DNA of 64,000 bases from Chloroflexi bacterium HGW-Chloroflexi-4 (GTDB lineage: Bacteria > Chloroflexota > Anaerolineae > Anaerolineales > Anaerolineaceae), in contig PHBW01000011.1 of NCBI GenBank assembly GCA_002840715.1, forward strand, positions 1 through 64,000, written 5' to 3'. This document shows positions 32,885-41,674 of the stretch, one piece after another. The position numbers and the translations under genes are program-made. The notes beneath the pieces are model-generated. The model had not been told where the DNA came from. It saw only the letters and a list, made by a program, of their open reading frames with translations, and did not search any database. The stretch's first letter is position 1, and each line of letters starts with the position of its first letter.

Positions 32885-33997
32885 ATGAACGATAACCACA
32901 TTGAAAACCAGGACCCCGACGGCAGCGAATCTCGCTTTAACACCATCATCAAACCGGATTCTGCTGCCCAGCCTCCACTCCCTGTCGAATTCGAATCATG
33001 GATGGACTCCCAGCCTGTACAAGTTACTCCTGCACAAACAACTCAGGAACCGCAGGTTGTGGCAACTAATACCCTGAATGTACCGACCGAATATCAGCCA
33101 GTCAACGTAGTACCTGTCAAGATTGAGCCGCCAGTACCTGTAAAAGTTGCGAACGATACAAACCACGCTTTCAGGCATACAAAAAACACCAAAAAAACGG
33201 GGTTTTGGTTGGTCATGGTGTGTTTATTATTGATATTTATTTTCTTTTTCACCCCGGTCAGAACTACCACACTTGTGCTTGGCATCGACTGGCGTCCGTC
33301 TGACAGCCCCTGGTTGGGACGTAGCGACACCATGATCCTCACCACCATTCCACCGGTATCACCTCAAGTATCGATGCTCTCGATCCCACGCGACCTGTGG
33401 TTGACCATCCCCAATCATTATGACAACCGTATCAACACTGCTCATTATTTTGCCGAACTTGAAACACCTGGCTCAGGCATGCAGGCAGCAAAAAAAGCTG
33501 TCGAAGCCAATTTTAGCATCAACGTAGATTATGCTATCCGCGTAAAATTTACCGGTTTTGTCGATATCGTGGATGCTTTTGGCGGCGTAACGGTAAATCT
33601 GCCCGAAGCCCTGTCAGGCCTGGAAGCCGGACCCAATCATCTGAACGGCAAGCAAGCGCTTGCTTTTGTGCGGGACCGAAAAGCCAGCGACGATTTCTTC
33701 AGGCAGGCGCGCGGACAACTATTTATTACCTCGGCCATCAAAGAAGTGCTCAATCCGCTCAAATGGCCGCGCATCCCTGCGGTGCTGGCGGTGGCTGCCG
33801 CCAATATTGAAACGGATCTGCCGATCTGGCTCTGGCCTCGTACGGCTTATGCCTTGATCTTTTCTGCGGTGAAAGGTTTTGATTCCCACACCCTTGATCG
33901 AACCATGGTCACACCCTGGGTAACAGACGAAGGAGCACAAGTACTGGCTCCGAATTGGGAAGTCATGAACCCACTTATTGATAGTTTATTCAAATAA
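32885..33997 (+). CDS. LytR-CpsA-Psr (LCP) family protein
   Basis: A 370-residue membrane protein of the family that attaches polyprenyl-phosphate-linked glycopolymers to the cell wall. A long polar, Pro/Gln-rich cytoplasmic N-terminus (about 1-95) leads into one transmembrane helix (about 100-122), then the extracellular LCP domain. That domain has LGIDWR, the Arg/Asp pyrophosphate-binding set in GRSDTMIL and SIPRDLWLTIP, the NAAY-like INTAHYF segment, and FVRDRKASDDFFRQARGQ. The C-terminal region is short, with no LytR_C domain. It occurs alone, and a transporter or glycosyltransferase partner is not adjacent; gmd at 2.9 kb is the nearest surface-sugar gene. Confidence 0.9.
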   Translation: MNDNHIENQDPDGSESRFNTIIKPDSAAQPPLPVEFESWMDSQPVQVTPAQTTQEPQVVATNTLNVPTEYQPVNVVPVKIEPPVPVKVANDTNHAFRHTKNTKKTGFWLVMVCLLLIFIFFFTPVRTTTLVLGIDWRPSDSPWLGRSDTMILTTIPPVSPQVSMLSIPRDLWLTIPNHYDNRINTAHYFAELETPGSGMQAAKKAVEANFSINVDYAIRVKFTGFVDIVDAFGGVTVNLPEALSGLEAGPNHLNGKQALAFVRDRKASDDFFRQARGQLFITSAIKEVLNPLKWPRIPAVLAVAAANIETDLPIWLWPRTAYALIFSAVKGFDSHTLDRTMVTPWVTDEGAQVLAPNWEVMNPLIDSLFK

Positions 33998-34000
33998 GCA

Positions 34001-34432
34001 TTATGAATACTGTGATCGTTTGAAACGTAAAACTAGAATCAGGGCAATCGCCAGAAGTACCAACCCCGCCCCATCAAAAATGATAAAACGCAGAACACTC
34101 GCCTTGATCAGCGGATGTTCTCCTTTTAAGACCATCAGAAGAACGGATTCTCCTATGACACCAACTGCCTGCATAATGACAGCCTCAATCAGTGAGAGGG
34201 TGTGCTTCAACGGATTGAGCAGCGCAAACACATAAGGCACATTCCACATCACAAACAGTAGCCCCATCCCCTGAATTACTGCCGCGCCGGGCACACCACT
34301 CAACTCAAACCCCGGGGCATAATCAGCAGGATGGAACAGGAAAAAATAGGCGCACTGAAGATTAAAAAAAACAACCAATCCAACAAACAGTCTGGTAATA
34401 ATTAGAGATATTAAGCTCGGTTTTTTTTTCAT
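34001..34432 (-). CDS. Four-helix integral membrane protein, unknown
   Basis: A protein of 143 residues from ATG 34432 (an upstream ATG at 34444 would add four residues). It has about four hydrophobic helices (around 8-28, 48-70, 80-105 and 115-138), with a HPADYAPGFELSG loop between the first two and a polar tail RFKRSQYS. I do not recognise the family. It converges on the LCP gene with 3 nt between stops and no terminator between them, an unusually tight junction. No function can be inferred. Confidence 0.65.
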   Translation of the reverse strand: MKKKPSLISLIITRLFVGLVVFFNLQCAYFFLFHPADYAPGFELSGVPGAAVIQGMGLLFVMWNVPYVFALLNPLKHTLSLIEAVIMQAVGVIGESVLLMVLKGEHPLIKASVLRFIIFDGAGLVLLAIALILVLRFKRSQYS

Positions 34433-34491
34433 GTGTTTATACATCCCATTTATATTGCATTTTCAAACAACACACTCTAAAACTTCGGCCT

Positions 34492-34534
34492 CTCCCTTGC
34501 CCTCTCCATCCAAAAGATGGAGAGGGCAAGGGAG
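34492..34534. repeat. 19-bp palindromic intergenic element (REP-like)
   Basis: CTCCCTTGCCCTCTCCATC pairs perfectly with its complement at 34516-34534 across a 5-nt A-rich loop. The CTCCC...GGGAG composition resembles the element at 44857-44888. No T tract, so termination is unlikely to be its main role. The rest of the 34445-34729 gap holds nothing else I can identify. Confidence 0.8.
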
Positions 34535-34729
34535 GAGTAACAAATAAACAAATAATTTTCTGCAGAAACCTAAACCTTTATTGCTCTTCTGATTATAACC
34601 CGACGAAACAGTAGTGTTTAAGCACCATATATGGGGGATAGTTAAAAAATGAACACCACATCTTCGCCTTAATTGCGTGTATCAGTGTGGATAAAATTCA
34701 ATCACCTGGCAAATAACAAAAATTGCATA

Positions 34730-34780
34730 TTGAATAATCAGAAAATGTTGCTACAATATTCATAACTGGTATGACCTCTT
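34730..34780 (+). promoter_or_regulatory. fadR promoter with FadR-type operator at +1
   Basis: TTGAAT (34730-34735), a 16-bp spacer and TACAAT (34752-34757) place the start near 34764. From 34764 to 34780 the sequence AACTGGTATGACCTCTT matches the E. coli FadR site style (ATCTGGTACGACCAGAT) in 12 of 17 positions, including the TGGTAnGACC core. This implies autorepression and control of the downstream operon. Confidence 0.65.
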
Positions 34781-34812
34781 ACCAATTTATAAATATATGG
34801 AGCAACTCTTCT

Positions 34813-35529
34813 ATGGCCACATGGGAAATCCCCCCCAAACCTGCTGAACTGGCTGAAAACCGCCTGGTCGAAGCCATTCTGGATGGCACCTTCCCCATCA
34901 ATTCCAATCTGCCACCAGAACGTGAATTGTCTGAAAGTTTGGGGGTCACCCGCCCCACCCTGCGTGAAGCATTGCAGCGCCTCTCGCGCGACGGCTGGAT
35001 CGAAATTCATCATGGACGCGCCACAAGAGTCAAGGATTACTGGCGGGAGGGCAATTTGCTCATTCTTACCGCCATTGCCCAGCACCAGGATAAGGTTTCA
35101 CCTGACTTCGTAACTAATTTGCTCCAAATCCGCTTGTTATTAGCGCCGGCCTACACACGTCTGGCAATGCAAAATTCACTGAATGAAGTGATCCACCTTT
35201 TGGAATCTTTGCAAAATATTGGAGACACAGCTGAAGAGTTCACTCAGCGCGACCTTGATCTACACAAACAATTAACCATCCTATCGAAAAACCCCATCTT
35301 TACTTTAATACTCAACGGCTTTGGAGATCCCTACAACAAGATGGGAAATCTCTATTTCAGCAGAGCAGAATCCAGAGCGCATTCACGGTCCTTCTATAAA
35401 AAACTTCTATCTGCCGTGCTTTCAAACGATTTTTTTCAGGTTGAAGAAGTGACCCGGCAGGTGATGCAAGACAGCATTGAATTGATGCAGAAAGCTATTA
35501 TTTCAGTCGGCGTATCCAAAGGAGAATAA
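34813..35529 (+). CDS. fadR: GntR-family regulator close to fatty-acid regulator FadR
   Basis: A 238-residue regulator (E. coli FadR is 239). The start is ATG 34813, with GGAG 10 nt upstream; an ATG at 34771 lies inside the promoter and operator and is rejected. The N-terminal winged helix holds LPPERELSESLGVTRPTLREALQRLSRDGWIEIHHGRATRV, nearly the FadR version, including the wing. The all-helical C-terminal domain keeps FadR marks such as DLDLHKQLTILSKNPIFTLILNGFGDPYNKMG and SRSFYKKLLSAV. FadR binds long-chain acyl-CoA and releases DNA. Here it precedes a glycerol-3-phosphate dehydrogenase, an alkyl-DHAP-synthase-like enzyme and an FGGY kinase in one operon (2 nt to the next start), so lipid control of a glycerol/ether-lipid module is the natural reading. 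Confidence 0.87.
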   Translation: MATWEIPPKPAELAENRLVEAILDGTFPINSNLPPERELSESLGVTRPTLREALQRLSRDGWIEIHHGRATRVKDYWREGNLLILTAIAQHQDKVSPDFVTNLLQIRLLLAPAYTRLAMQNSLNEVIHLLESLQNIGDTAEEFTQRDLDLHKQLTILSKNPIFTLILNGFGDPYNKMGNLYFSRAESRAHSRSFYKKLLSAVLSNDFFQVEEVTRQVMQDSIELMQKAIISVGVSKGE

Positions 35530-35531
35530 AC

Positions 35532-37127
35532 ATGTGGGAAAAAGGTTGGAGGCATTCGGTTTGGAAGGACCTGGATGGTAATTGGGATGTGATCGTAATT
35601 GGCGGTGGTATTACCGGTGCAGGTGTTTTTCGCCGTTCAGTAGCAGAAGGATATAAAACCCTACTGGTAGATGCAAATGATTTCGCATTTGGCACATCCA
35701 GCCGTTCTTCAAAACTAGTGCACGGTGGGTTCCGTTATTTGCGCAACAAACAGTTTGATGTCACTCGCGAATCGGTGCGTGAACGCGAATGGATGCTCAA
35801 GGAAGCCAAAAACCTGGTCACGCCGCTAGGATTCATCATGCCTTGCCCGAACAAACTCAAGGTTTCAAGTCAATTTGCCATTGGAGTGGTGATCTACGAT
35901 TTGCTCGCTCCCAAATGGCAACACTCTTTTTTTACAAAACGAAAAGTAGTGCGCATGTGTCCGCAAATCGATAAGCCGGGCTTGAAAGGCGCATTCCTCT
36001 ATTATGATGCCGAAATGGATGATGCAAGACTGGTTCATCATATCATCCGTGAGGGCGTGGCAGACGGCGGCACTGCCATCAACTATTGCAGGGTTGAAAA
36101 ACTGCTCCGCAGCCAAGACGGCAGTGTCTGCGGCGTTCAGGTTAAAGATGAAGGTTCATCCGAACTTGGCGAACTTGAAATCAAATCGGCCGTGGTGATC
36201 AACGCCACTGGCCCCTGGAGCGATGAGATTCGAGCTCAGGTGAATGCTCCAGCCCGTCTACGCCGCTTGCGCGGCTCACACTTGATCTTCCCGCGCGAGA
36301 AACTGCCTCTGCCCTATGCCATTACCCTGCTGCATCCGCGCGATGGTCGCGCCATGTTCGGCATCCCCTGGGAAGGAACGACCATGATCGGTACCACCGA
36401 CCTGGATCATTCAGCGCCATTATCAAAAGGCGAACCCTTTGCCACCCAGCAAGAAATTGATTACATCCTGGAGGCCGGCAACGCGACTTTCCCTTCCGCT
36501 TCCCTAAAGCGGCAAGATATCGTTTCGAGTTTTGCCGGCCTTCGCCCCGTTATCAATACTGGTGCTTCAGACCCCTCCAAGGAATCACGAGCCCATGTTG
36601 TCTGGGAAGAAGACGGCTTAATTACCATCACCGGCGGCAAGCTGACCACCTTCCGCATTATGGCTGAAGAAGCTTTACAAATGGCTTCTGCCAGACTGCC
36701 CCACTCCATCGACTTAAGCATTCGAAAACGCTATTTCAATTCACTGCCGAACACTTTGGCACAAGGGCGAGTGCTTTCTTCTGAATTTTCCTATTTGGTC
36801 GGACGATATGGCAGCGAGACGGATGAACTGCTCAATTGCGCCAAAGACGGTGAAAACCAACCCATCGGCAGCCTGCCCAACCTGTGGTCTGAAATCCGTT
36901 GGACGGCGCGTACCAGTGCCGTGGAACACCTGGATGACTTATTGCTGCGGCGGGTGCGTTTGGGCATGCTGCTGCCAGACGGCGCCAGTACTGAAATGCA
37001 GCGCATCCGCGCCATTTCCCAACCCGAACTCGGTTGGGATGACGCCAAATGGCAGTATGAAGAAAAACGCTACCGTGAAATCTACGAACAATCCTACAGC
37101 CCTTCCCCCAAGGGATTCGCTGATTAA
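35532..37127 (+). CDS. glpD: FAD-dependent glycerol-3-phosphate dehydrogenase
   Basis: A 531-residue flavoenzyme that oxidises sn-glycerol-3-phosphate to DHAP and feeds electrons to the quinone pool. The FAD motif is VIGGGITGAGVFRR (about 23-36), followed by DFAFGTSSRSSKLVHGGFRYL, the GlpD signature, then NATGPWSDEIR and GSHLIFPREKLPL and the C-terminal DAO_C-like domain. GGAGAA stands before the ATG, 2 nt downstream of the fadR stop, so the genes are coupled. It is distinct from the GlpA-like protein at 41675, giving two routes from glycerol-3-phosphate to DHAP in this window. Its product could be the precursor for the alkyl-DHAP-synthase-like gene that follows. Confidence 0.92.
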   Translation: MWEKGWRHSVWKDLDGNWDVIVIGGGITGAGVFRRSVAEGYKTLLVDANDFAFGTSSRSSKLVHGGFRYLRNKQFDVTRESVREREWMLKEAKNLVTPLGFIMPCPNKLKVSSQFAIGVVIYDLLAPKWQHSFFTKRKVVRMCPQIDKPGLKGAFLYYDAEMDDARLVHHIIREGVADGGTAINYCRVEKLLRSQDGSVCGVQVKDEGSSELGELEIKSAVVINATGPWSDEIRAQVNAPARLRRLRGSHLIFPREKLPLPYAITLLHPRDGRAMFGIPWEGTTMIGTTDLDHSAPLSKGEPFATQQEIDYILEAGNATFPSASLKRQDIVSSFAGLRPVINTGASDPSKESRAHVVWEEDGLITITGGKLTTFRIMAEEALQMASARLPHSIDLSIRKRYFNSLPNTLAQGRVLSSEFSYLVGRYGSETDELLNCAKDGENQPIGSLPNLWSEIRWTARTSAVEHLDDLLLRRVRLGMLLPDGASTEMQRIRAISQPELGWDDAKWQYEEKRYREIYEQSYSPSPKGFAD

Positions 37128-37153
37128 ACAATCAGAAAAATCGGAGAGAGAAA

Positions 37154-38893
37154 ATGGCCAAACAAAAGTGCGTCCCCGCCTGGTATGAAGACCCCACCCC
37201 TGCAGGTACTTATCGTTCGCTCTTCAAATGGGGAGATCCCGCCGGTTACAAGCACCCAAACAGTGGTTTGGTGAAACTGGTGCTGGATTCGTTCGACATG
37301 AAATGTGAAGATTTTCAAGAACCTCTTGATCTGGCGCTCGAGTCCATCCCCGACAACATCCCTTCCAAACTGCCAGAAAAACACCTGAAAGAATTTAAGC
37401 GCATCTGTGGCGCGGAAAACGTGCGCACCGACACCCTCGAACGTGCTGCAAAATCTTACGGCGGCGGTATGATCGATGCCCTGCGCCTTCGCCGCCACAT
37501 CATTGAAAATATCTCCGAAGCAGTTGTGGCTCCCCGGTCACAGGCCGAAATTGAAGAGATCATCAAATATTGTGACGAAAAAAACATTCCTGTATATATT
37601 TACGGCGCCGGTTCCACCGTTACCCGCGGCATGGAAGCCGTCAAAGGTGGCATCGCTTTGGATATGAGCAAGCACATGAACAAGGTGGTCAAGTTCAACG
37701 AAATCGATCAAACCATCACCGTGCAGGCTGGCATGACCGGCCCCCAATTGGAAGATATTTTAAATCGCGCTCAGACCAAATTGAATGCCAAACGTGCCTA
37801 CACCTGCGGCCACTTCCCTCAATCCTTCGAATATTCCAGCGTGGGCGGTTGGGTCGTCACCCGCGGCGCAGGTCAGAACTCAACCTATTACGGCAAGATT
37901 GAAGATATTGTCATCGCCCAGGAATACGTCACTCCGCGAGGCGTGTTCAAAACACTCGAACATCCCCGCAGTGCCAACGGCCCCGATTTCGACCAGATCA
38001 TGATGGGGTCTGAAGGCGCTTTTGGTGTGCTCACCAATGTAACCCTAAAAGTCTTCCGCTGGCAGCCTGAAAATCGCAAACGCTACAGCTACATGTTCAA
38101 AAACTGGCAGGATGCCCGCGAAGCCTGCCGCGAGATCATGCAGGCAGAATTTGGCCTGCCGTCTGTCTTCAGGCTTTCAGACCCCGAAGAGACCGACGTG
38201 GCCATGAAGCTGTATCACATTGAAGGAACAGTTGCCGATTCCGTTCTTAAGGTGCTGGGTTATCAACCCATGCAGAAATGCCTGCTGCTCGGTCACACAG
38301 ACGGTGAACGAGCATTTTCGGCCAATGTCGACCGAAACATCCGTCGTATTGCGTTGAAACACGGCGCTTTCGAGTTAAGCTTTGCCGGTGTCACAAAAAA
38401 CTGGGAACATGGCCGTTTCAGAGATCCGTATATGCGCGAAGATTTACAGGATTTTGGCATTTTGATTGACACGTTGGAATGTGCGGTCACCTGGTCTCAA
38501 ATGGAATCTGTGCATAAACAGGTTCGAGCATACATCAAGTCTCGACCGCAAACGGTCTGCATGACCCACCTTTCACACGCCTATCCGCAAGGCGGCAACC
38601 TGTATTTCATCTTTATAATTAAAAGTAATTCCATTAAGGAGTACCTTGACTTACAATATGGAGTGTTGGATGCGATTCAAAAAAGCGGCGCCGCCCTCAG
38701 CCACCATCACGGGGTTGGCAAACAATCTTCACCCTGGCTAGAAGACCAGATTGGCACCCCGCAAATGGATCTCATCCGCAGTTTGAAACAACATTTTGAC
38801 CCGAACAATATCATGAACCCCGGCGGCACCCTTGGTTTGGATATGTCCGCTGATCAGCGTGCCCGACGCTGGAACAAAGACCTGGAGGATTAA
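37154..38893 (+). CDS. FAD-linked oxidase similar to alkyl-dihydroxyacetonephosphate synthase
   Basis: A 579-residue VAO/PCMH-fold flavoprotein. It has the FAD-binding PCMH domain (about 110-290: [35 protein letters not shown], and [20 protein letters not shown] with YGKIEDIV). The C-terminal cap ends in the [18 protein letters not shown] motif, whose HHH is shared with alkyl-DHAP synthase (AGPS), then [18 protein letters not shown] swaps the acyl chain of acyl-DHAP for a fatty alcohol to start ether lipids. The similarity to AGPS across both domains is strong in my reading, but some bacterial relatives act on other hydroxyacids. It sits between glpD (DHAP supply) and an FGGY kinase under a FadR-like regulator. 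GGAGAGAG precedes the ATG. Confidence 0.82.
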   Translation: MAKQKCVPAWYEDPTPAGTYRSLFKWGDPAGYKHPNSGLVKLVLDSFDMKCEDFQEPLDLALESIPDNIPSKLPEKHLKEFKRICGAENVRTDTLERAAKSYGGGMIDALRLRRHIIENISEAVVAPRSQAEIEEIIKYCDEKNIPVYIYGAGSTVTRGMEAVKGGIALDMSKHMNKVVKFNEIDQTITVQAGMTGPQLEDILNRAQTKLNAKRAYTCGHFPQSFEYSSVGGWVVTRGAGQNSTYYGKIEDIVIAQEYVTPRGVFKTLEHPRSANGPDFDQIMMGSEGAFGVLTNVTLKVFRWQPENRKRYSYMFKNWQDAREACREIMQAEFGLPSVFRLSDPEETDVAMKLYHIEGTVADSVLKVLGYQPMQKCLLLGHTDGERAFSANVDRNIRRIALKHGAFELSFAGVTKNWEHGRFRDPYMREDLQDFGILIDTLECAVTWSQMESVHKQVRAYIKSRPQTVCMTHLSHAYPQGGNLYFIFIIKSNSIKEYLDLQYGVLDAIQKSGAALSHHHGVGKQSSPWLEDQIGTPQMDLIRSLKQHFDPNNIMNPGGTLGLDMSADQRARRWNKDLED

Positions 38894-38895
38894 TA

Positions 38896-40458
38896 ATGGC
38901 ATCAGAACAATTGCTGGCAATCGATACCGGAACACAATCTGTACGTGCCTTGATATTCGATCTGCAAGGCAATTTGATCGCCAAAAGCAGGGTGGTGATT
39001 GAACCCTACTTCTCCACCGCGCCGGGTCTGGCCGAACAGCATCCACAGGTTTATTGGGATGCCATCGGTGAAGCGTGTCAGAAACTCTGGGGCATAACAG
39101 GGGTTGAAAAGAAAGCCATCGTCGGGGTTGCGCTCACCTCACAGCGATCCACCATGATCAACCTCGACAAGAACGGTCAGCCTCTGCGCCCCGCCATCCA
39201 TTGGCTGGACCAACGCCGCACCCCCGGATTAAAACCGGTGGGAGGCTTGTGGGGCTTTTTATTTAGTCTTGCAGGTATGACTGAGACTGTTGCCTATTTG
39301 CAGGCTGAAGCGGACTCAAACTGGCTGCAAACATATGAACCCGAAACCTGGAAAAAAACGAATAAATATCTTTTTCTTTCGGGCTATTTAAATTACCGCA
39401 TGACCGGCAATTACAGCGATTCCGTTGGGTCGCAGGTTGGTTACATTCCCTTTGATTACAAAGCCATGACCTGGTGCGGAAAAAATGATTGGAAATGGCA
39501 GGCTGTGCCTGTTGACCCCTCCATGCTGCCCGAACTGGTGCCCCCAACCGGTAAACTGGGAGTCGTGACCGCTGAAGCCGCCGCTCATACGGGAATCCCC
39601 GAAGGGCTGCCAGTGATCGCCGCAGCCGCTGACAAGGCTTGTGAAGTAATTGGAGCAGGATGTGTGGATCCTTCCATCGCATGCCTTTCATATGGCACCA
39701 CCGCCACCATTAACACCACCCATACCAAGTATGTTGAAGTCATTCCACTGATTCCGCCCTACCCATCAGCCGTGCCCAATGCCTATTCGCTCGAAATTCA
39801 AATCTTCCGCGGATACTGGATGGTCTCCTGGTTCAAACGCGAGTTCGGACAAAACGAAGAGCGGCTGGCGACCCAGCGCGGTGTAGAGACCGAGGAATTG
39901 TTTGACGATCTGGTTAATTCCGTCCCTGCAGGCTCACAAGGGTTGATGCTGCAGCCCTACTGGTCACCCGGCCTTAAGGTACCCGGACCTGAAGCCAAGG
40001 GAGCCATCGTCGGTTTCGGGGATGTGCACACTCGCGCCCACATGTATCGTTCAATGCTTGAAGGCCTGGCTTATGCACTACGTGAAGGGGCCGAACGCAC
40101 CACCAAACGCAGCCACATTCCCATCACAGAAATTCGTGTGGCAGGCGGCGGCAGCCAGAGCAAGGCTGCCATGCAGCTCACTGCCGATATCTTCGGCCTG
40201 CCCACCACCAATCCTCATGTCTATGAAGCGAGCGGCCTCGGCGCAGCCATGGATATTGCCGTTGGGTTAAAACTTCACCCTGATTTCAAGGTGGCGGTAA
40301 AAGAAATGACCCGCACCGGCGCCACATTTGAACCGATTCCCGAAAATCAAAAAATCTATGATGAACTCTATAACAGGGTTTATCTCAAGATGTACGACCG
40401 GCTCAAACCACTTTATGACGATATTCGCAGCATTACAGGATATCCGCCCAAGAATTAA
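38896..40458 (+). CDS. FGGY-family kinase of the FadR operon
   Basis: A 520-residue ATP-dependent kinase. It has the N-terminal phosphate loop [15 protein letters not shown], the substrate loop HWLDQRR, and the C-terminal [41 protein letters not shown] (adenosine site) and [14 protein letters not shown]. It is a general FGGY member; the family includes glycerol, xylulose, ribulose and dihydroxyacetone-type kinases. It lacks the classical GlpK signatures I would look for, so glycerol kinase is not certain, although the neighbouring glpD makes glycerol or a related triose an attractive substrate. It starts 2 nt after the upstream stop and ends the operon at a terminator. Confidence 0.83.
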   Translation: MASEQLLAIDTGTQSVRALIFDLQGNLIAKSRVVIEPYFSTAPGLAEQHPQVYWDAIGEACQKLWGITGVEKKAIVGVALTSQRSTMINLDKNGQPLRPAIHWLDQRRTPGLKPVGGLWGFLFSLAGMTETVAYLQAEADSNWLQTYEPETWKKTNKYLFLSGYLNYRMTGNYSDSVGSQVGYIPFDYKAMTWCGKNDWKWQAVPVDPSMLPELVPPTGKLGVVTAEAAAHTGIPEGLPVIAAAADKACEVIGAGCVDPSIACLSYGTTATINTTHTKYVEVIPLIPPYPSAVPNAYSLEIQIFRGYWMVSWFKREFGQNEERLATQRGVETEELFDDLVNSVPAGSQGLMLQPYWSPGLKVPGPEAKGAIVGFGDVHTRAHMYRSMLEGLAYALREGAERTTKRSHIPITEIRVAGGGSQSKAAMQLTADIFGLPTTNPHVYEASGLGAAMDIAVGLKLHPDFKVAVKEMTRTGATFEPIPENQKIYDELYNRVYLKMYDRLKPLYDDIRSITGYPPKN

Positions 40459-40477
40459 CTTTTTTAAAAAGAGGCGT

Positions 40478-40506
40478 AAAGTGCATCCCATGGGATGCAC
40501 TTTTTT
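40478..40506. terminator. Terminator between the FadR operon and the SorC-type gene
   Basis: A perfect palindrome with 11-bp arms AAAGTGCATCC / GGATGCACTTT around CATG, followed on the + strand by T6. The stop codon of the minus-strand regulator lies in this T tract. Confidence 0.88.
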
Positions 40507-41470
40507 AAACCAAAATATGGTTCTCAACCAAATTTCGAGCTGTCGGTTCATCCACGATCAATTCGGTGATCAAACCACCCTTGAGCGCGGCTGCCAGCCC
40601 TTTAACCTTGGCATAACCAGACACCACACATACGCCGTACTTATTTTGAATCAATTCCAGATCAGGCCCGCTGGTGCGGTCGTTCATGGGAATATTTCGG
40701 TAACTGCCGTCTTCTCTGAAAAAGACCGTAGCGATATCTCCCGCCAGTTTCTGTTTCTTAAATTCAAGAAAATCACTTTTTTCAAGATAACCCGCATTGT
40801 AAACATGACTGGGCACACCGGCATCCACAGCCCCGATACTGAAAAGCAATAAATCTGCCCGGTTTTGCAGGTCAAGCAACCGCTGAATGCTGCGTTCTTT
40901 CCACAGCACCTGTTTGGTGGCCGCAAAATCAAAAAATGCTGGCACGGGAAACAAGTTGGCCACCGCCTGGTAATTTTGCGCGAAGCGTACGATGATCTCG
41001 CTGGCATATTCAATCCCCATGGATTGGGTGTTGCCCGCGCCGTTCAACTGGATGATCTGCGAGTTATGCGTGGTTTTGGGCAGCAGATATTTTGAGATGC
41101 CGCTGATGGTCGTGCCCCAGGCGATGCCCATGATCATATTGGAATCAAAGAGTGTATTCAAATATTTGGCGGCATACTGCACCACACGAGAAAGCCATTC
41201 CATCTCACCGGCCACACTTGGCACTGGCACGACATGTACTTTTTTGATTTTGTAATGCTCAACGATCTTTTTTTCAAGAAAATGTGGGTGCTCATTGGGA
41301 TCCAGAATTGAAATACTGATCAACCCCTGTGCCTTGGCATAAGTGAGCAGTCGAGAGACCGTGGATCTGGAAACATTCAACTCATGCGCGATGGCGTCAG
41401 TGGTCAGGTTTTGGTAGTAATACATGCGGGCTACTTTTAGCGCTTCAATGCTTTTTTCCTGGTCTTCCAT
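40505..41470 (-). CDS. SorC-family sugar-binding transcriptional regulator
   Basis: A 321-residue regulator. The N-terminal helix-turn-helix (about 10-55: ARMYYYQNLTTDAIAHELNVSRSTVSRLLTYAK) is followed by the SorC/DeoR-like sugar-phosphate-binding domain (GIAWGTTISGISKYLLP, IQLNGAGN, LLFSIGAVDAG, GAAL-type GLAAALKGGLITELIVDE). It is divergent from the GlpA-like operon, and two matching palindromes (41516-41533 and 41581-41598) lie in the shared gap, so it very probably controls that operon and itself. Its ligand may be a triose or glycerol phosphate. GAGGTG precedes the ATG. Confidence 0.9.
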   Translation of the reverse strand: MEDQEKSIEALKVARMYYYQNLTTDAIAHELNVSRSTVSRLLTYAKAQGLISISILDPNEHPHFLEKKIVEHYKIKKVHVVPVPSVAGEMEWLSRVVQYAAKYLNTLFDSNMIMGIAWGTTISGISKYLLPKTTHNSQIIQLNGAGNTQSMGIEYASEIIVRFAQNYQAVANLFPVPAFFDFAATKQVLWKERSIQRLLDLQNRADLLLFSIGAVDAGVPSHVYNAGYLEKSDFLEFKKQKLAGDIATVFFREDGSYRNIPMNDRTSGPDLELIQNKYGVCVVSGYAKVKGLAAALKGGLITELIVDEPTARNLVENHILV

Positions 41471-41515
41471 CCATCACCTCATCAACTTCATATTTACTTT
41501 GTCAATTATATCTGC

Positions 41516-41533
41516 TTTGCACAAACGTGCAGA
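41516..41533. promoter_or_regulatory. SorC-type operator 1
   Basis: TTTGCAC-AAAC-GTGCAGA, 7-bp arms with one mismatch, overlapping the -35 region of the sorC-type promoter (its -10 TATAAT is at 41510-41505, minus strand). Confidence 0.75.
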
Positions 41534-41580
41534 CAAACTGATTTTTTGTTCTTTTTTAATGCAAAGCATTTTGTTTTTGT

Positions 41581-41598
41581 TTTGCACATCCGTGCAAA
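41581..41598. promoter_or_regulatory. SorC-type operator 2
   Basis: TTTGCAC-ATCC-GTGCAAA, perfect 7-bp arms, 65 bp centre-to-centre from operator 1 and about 25 bp upstream of the -10 box of the GlpA-like operon. A further palindrome AATGC-AAA-GCATT lies between the two sites. Confidence 0.8.
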
Positions 41599-41624
41599 TC
41601 CCATAATTCCTATTTCAGACTCAC

Positions 41625-41630
41625 TATAAT
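41625..41630 (+). promoter_or_regulatory. -10 box of the GlpA-like operon
   Basis: TATAAT about 45 nt before the ATG. No good -35 lies at 17 bp, consistent with activation from the operator upstream. Confidence 0.55.
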
Positions 41631-41674
41631 AATTTTAGTCATATTGATCCTTAATTTTTTTCTTTGGAAAAAAC

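Noticed and set aside
34771-34812. Upstream ATG as the fadR start
   Set aside because: It lies inside the promoter/operator; ATG 34813 has a ribosome-binding site and gives the usual FadR length.
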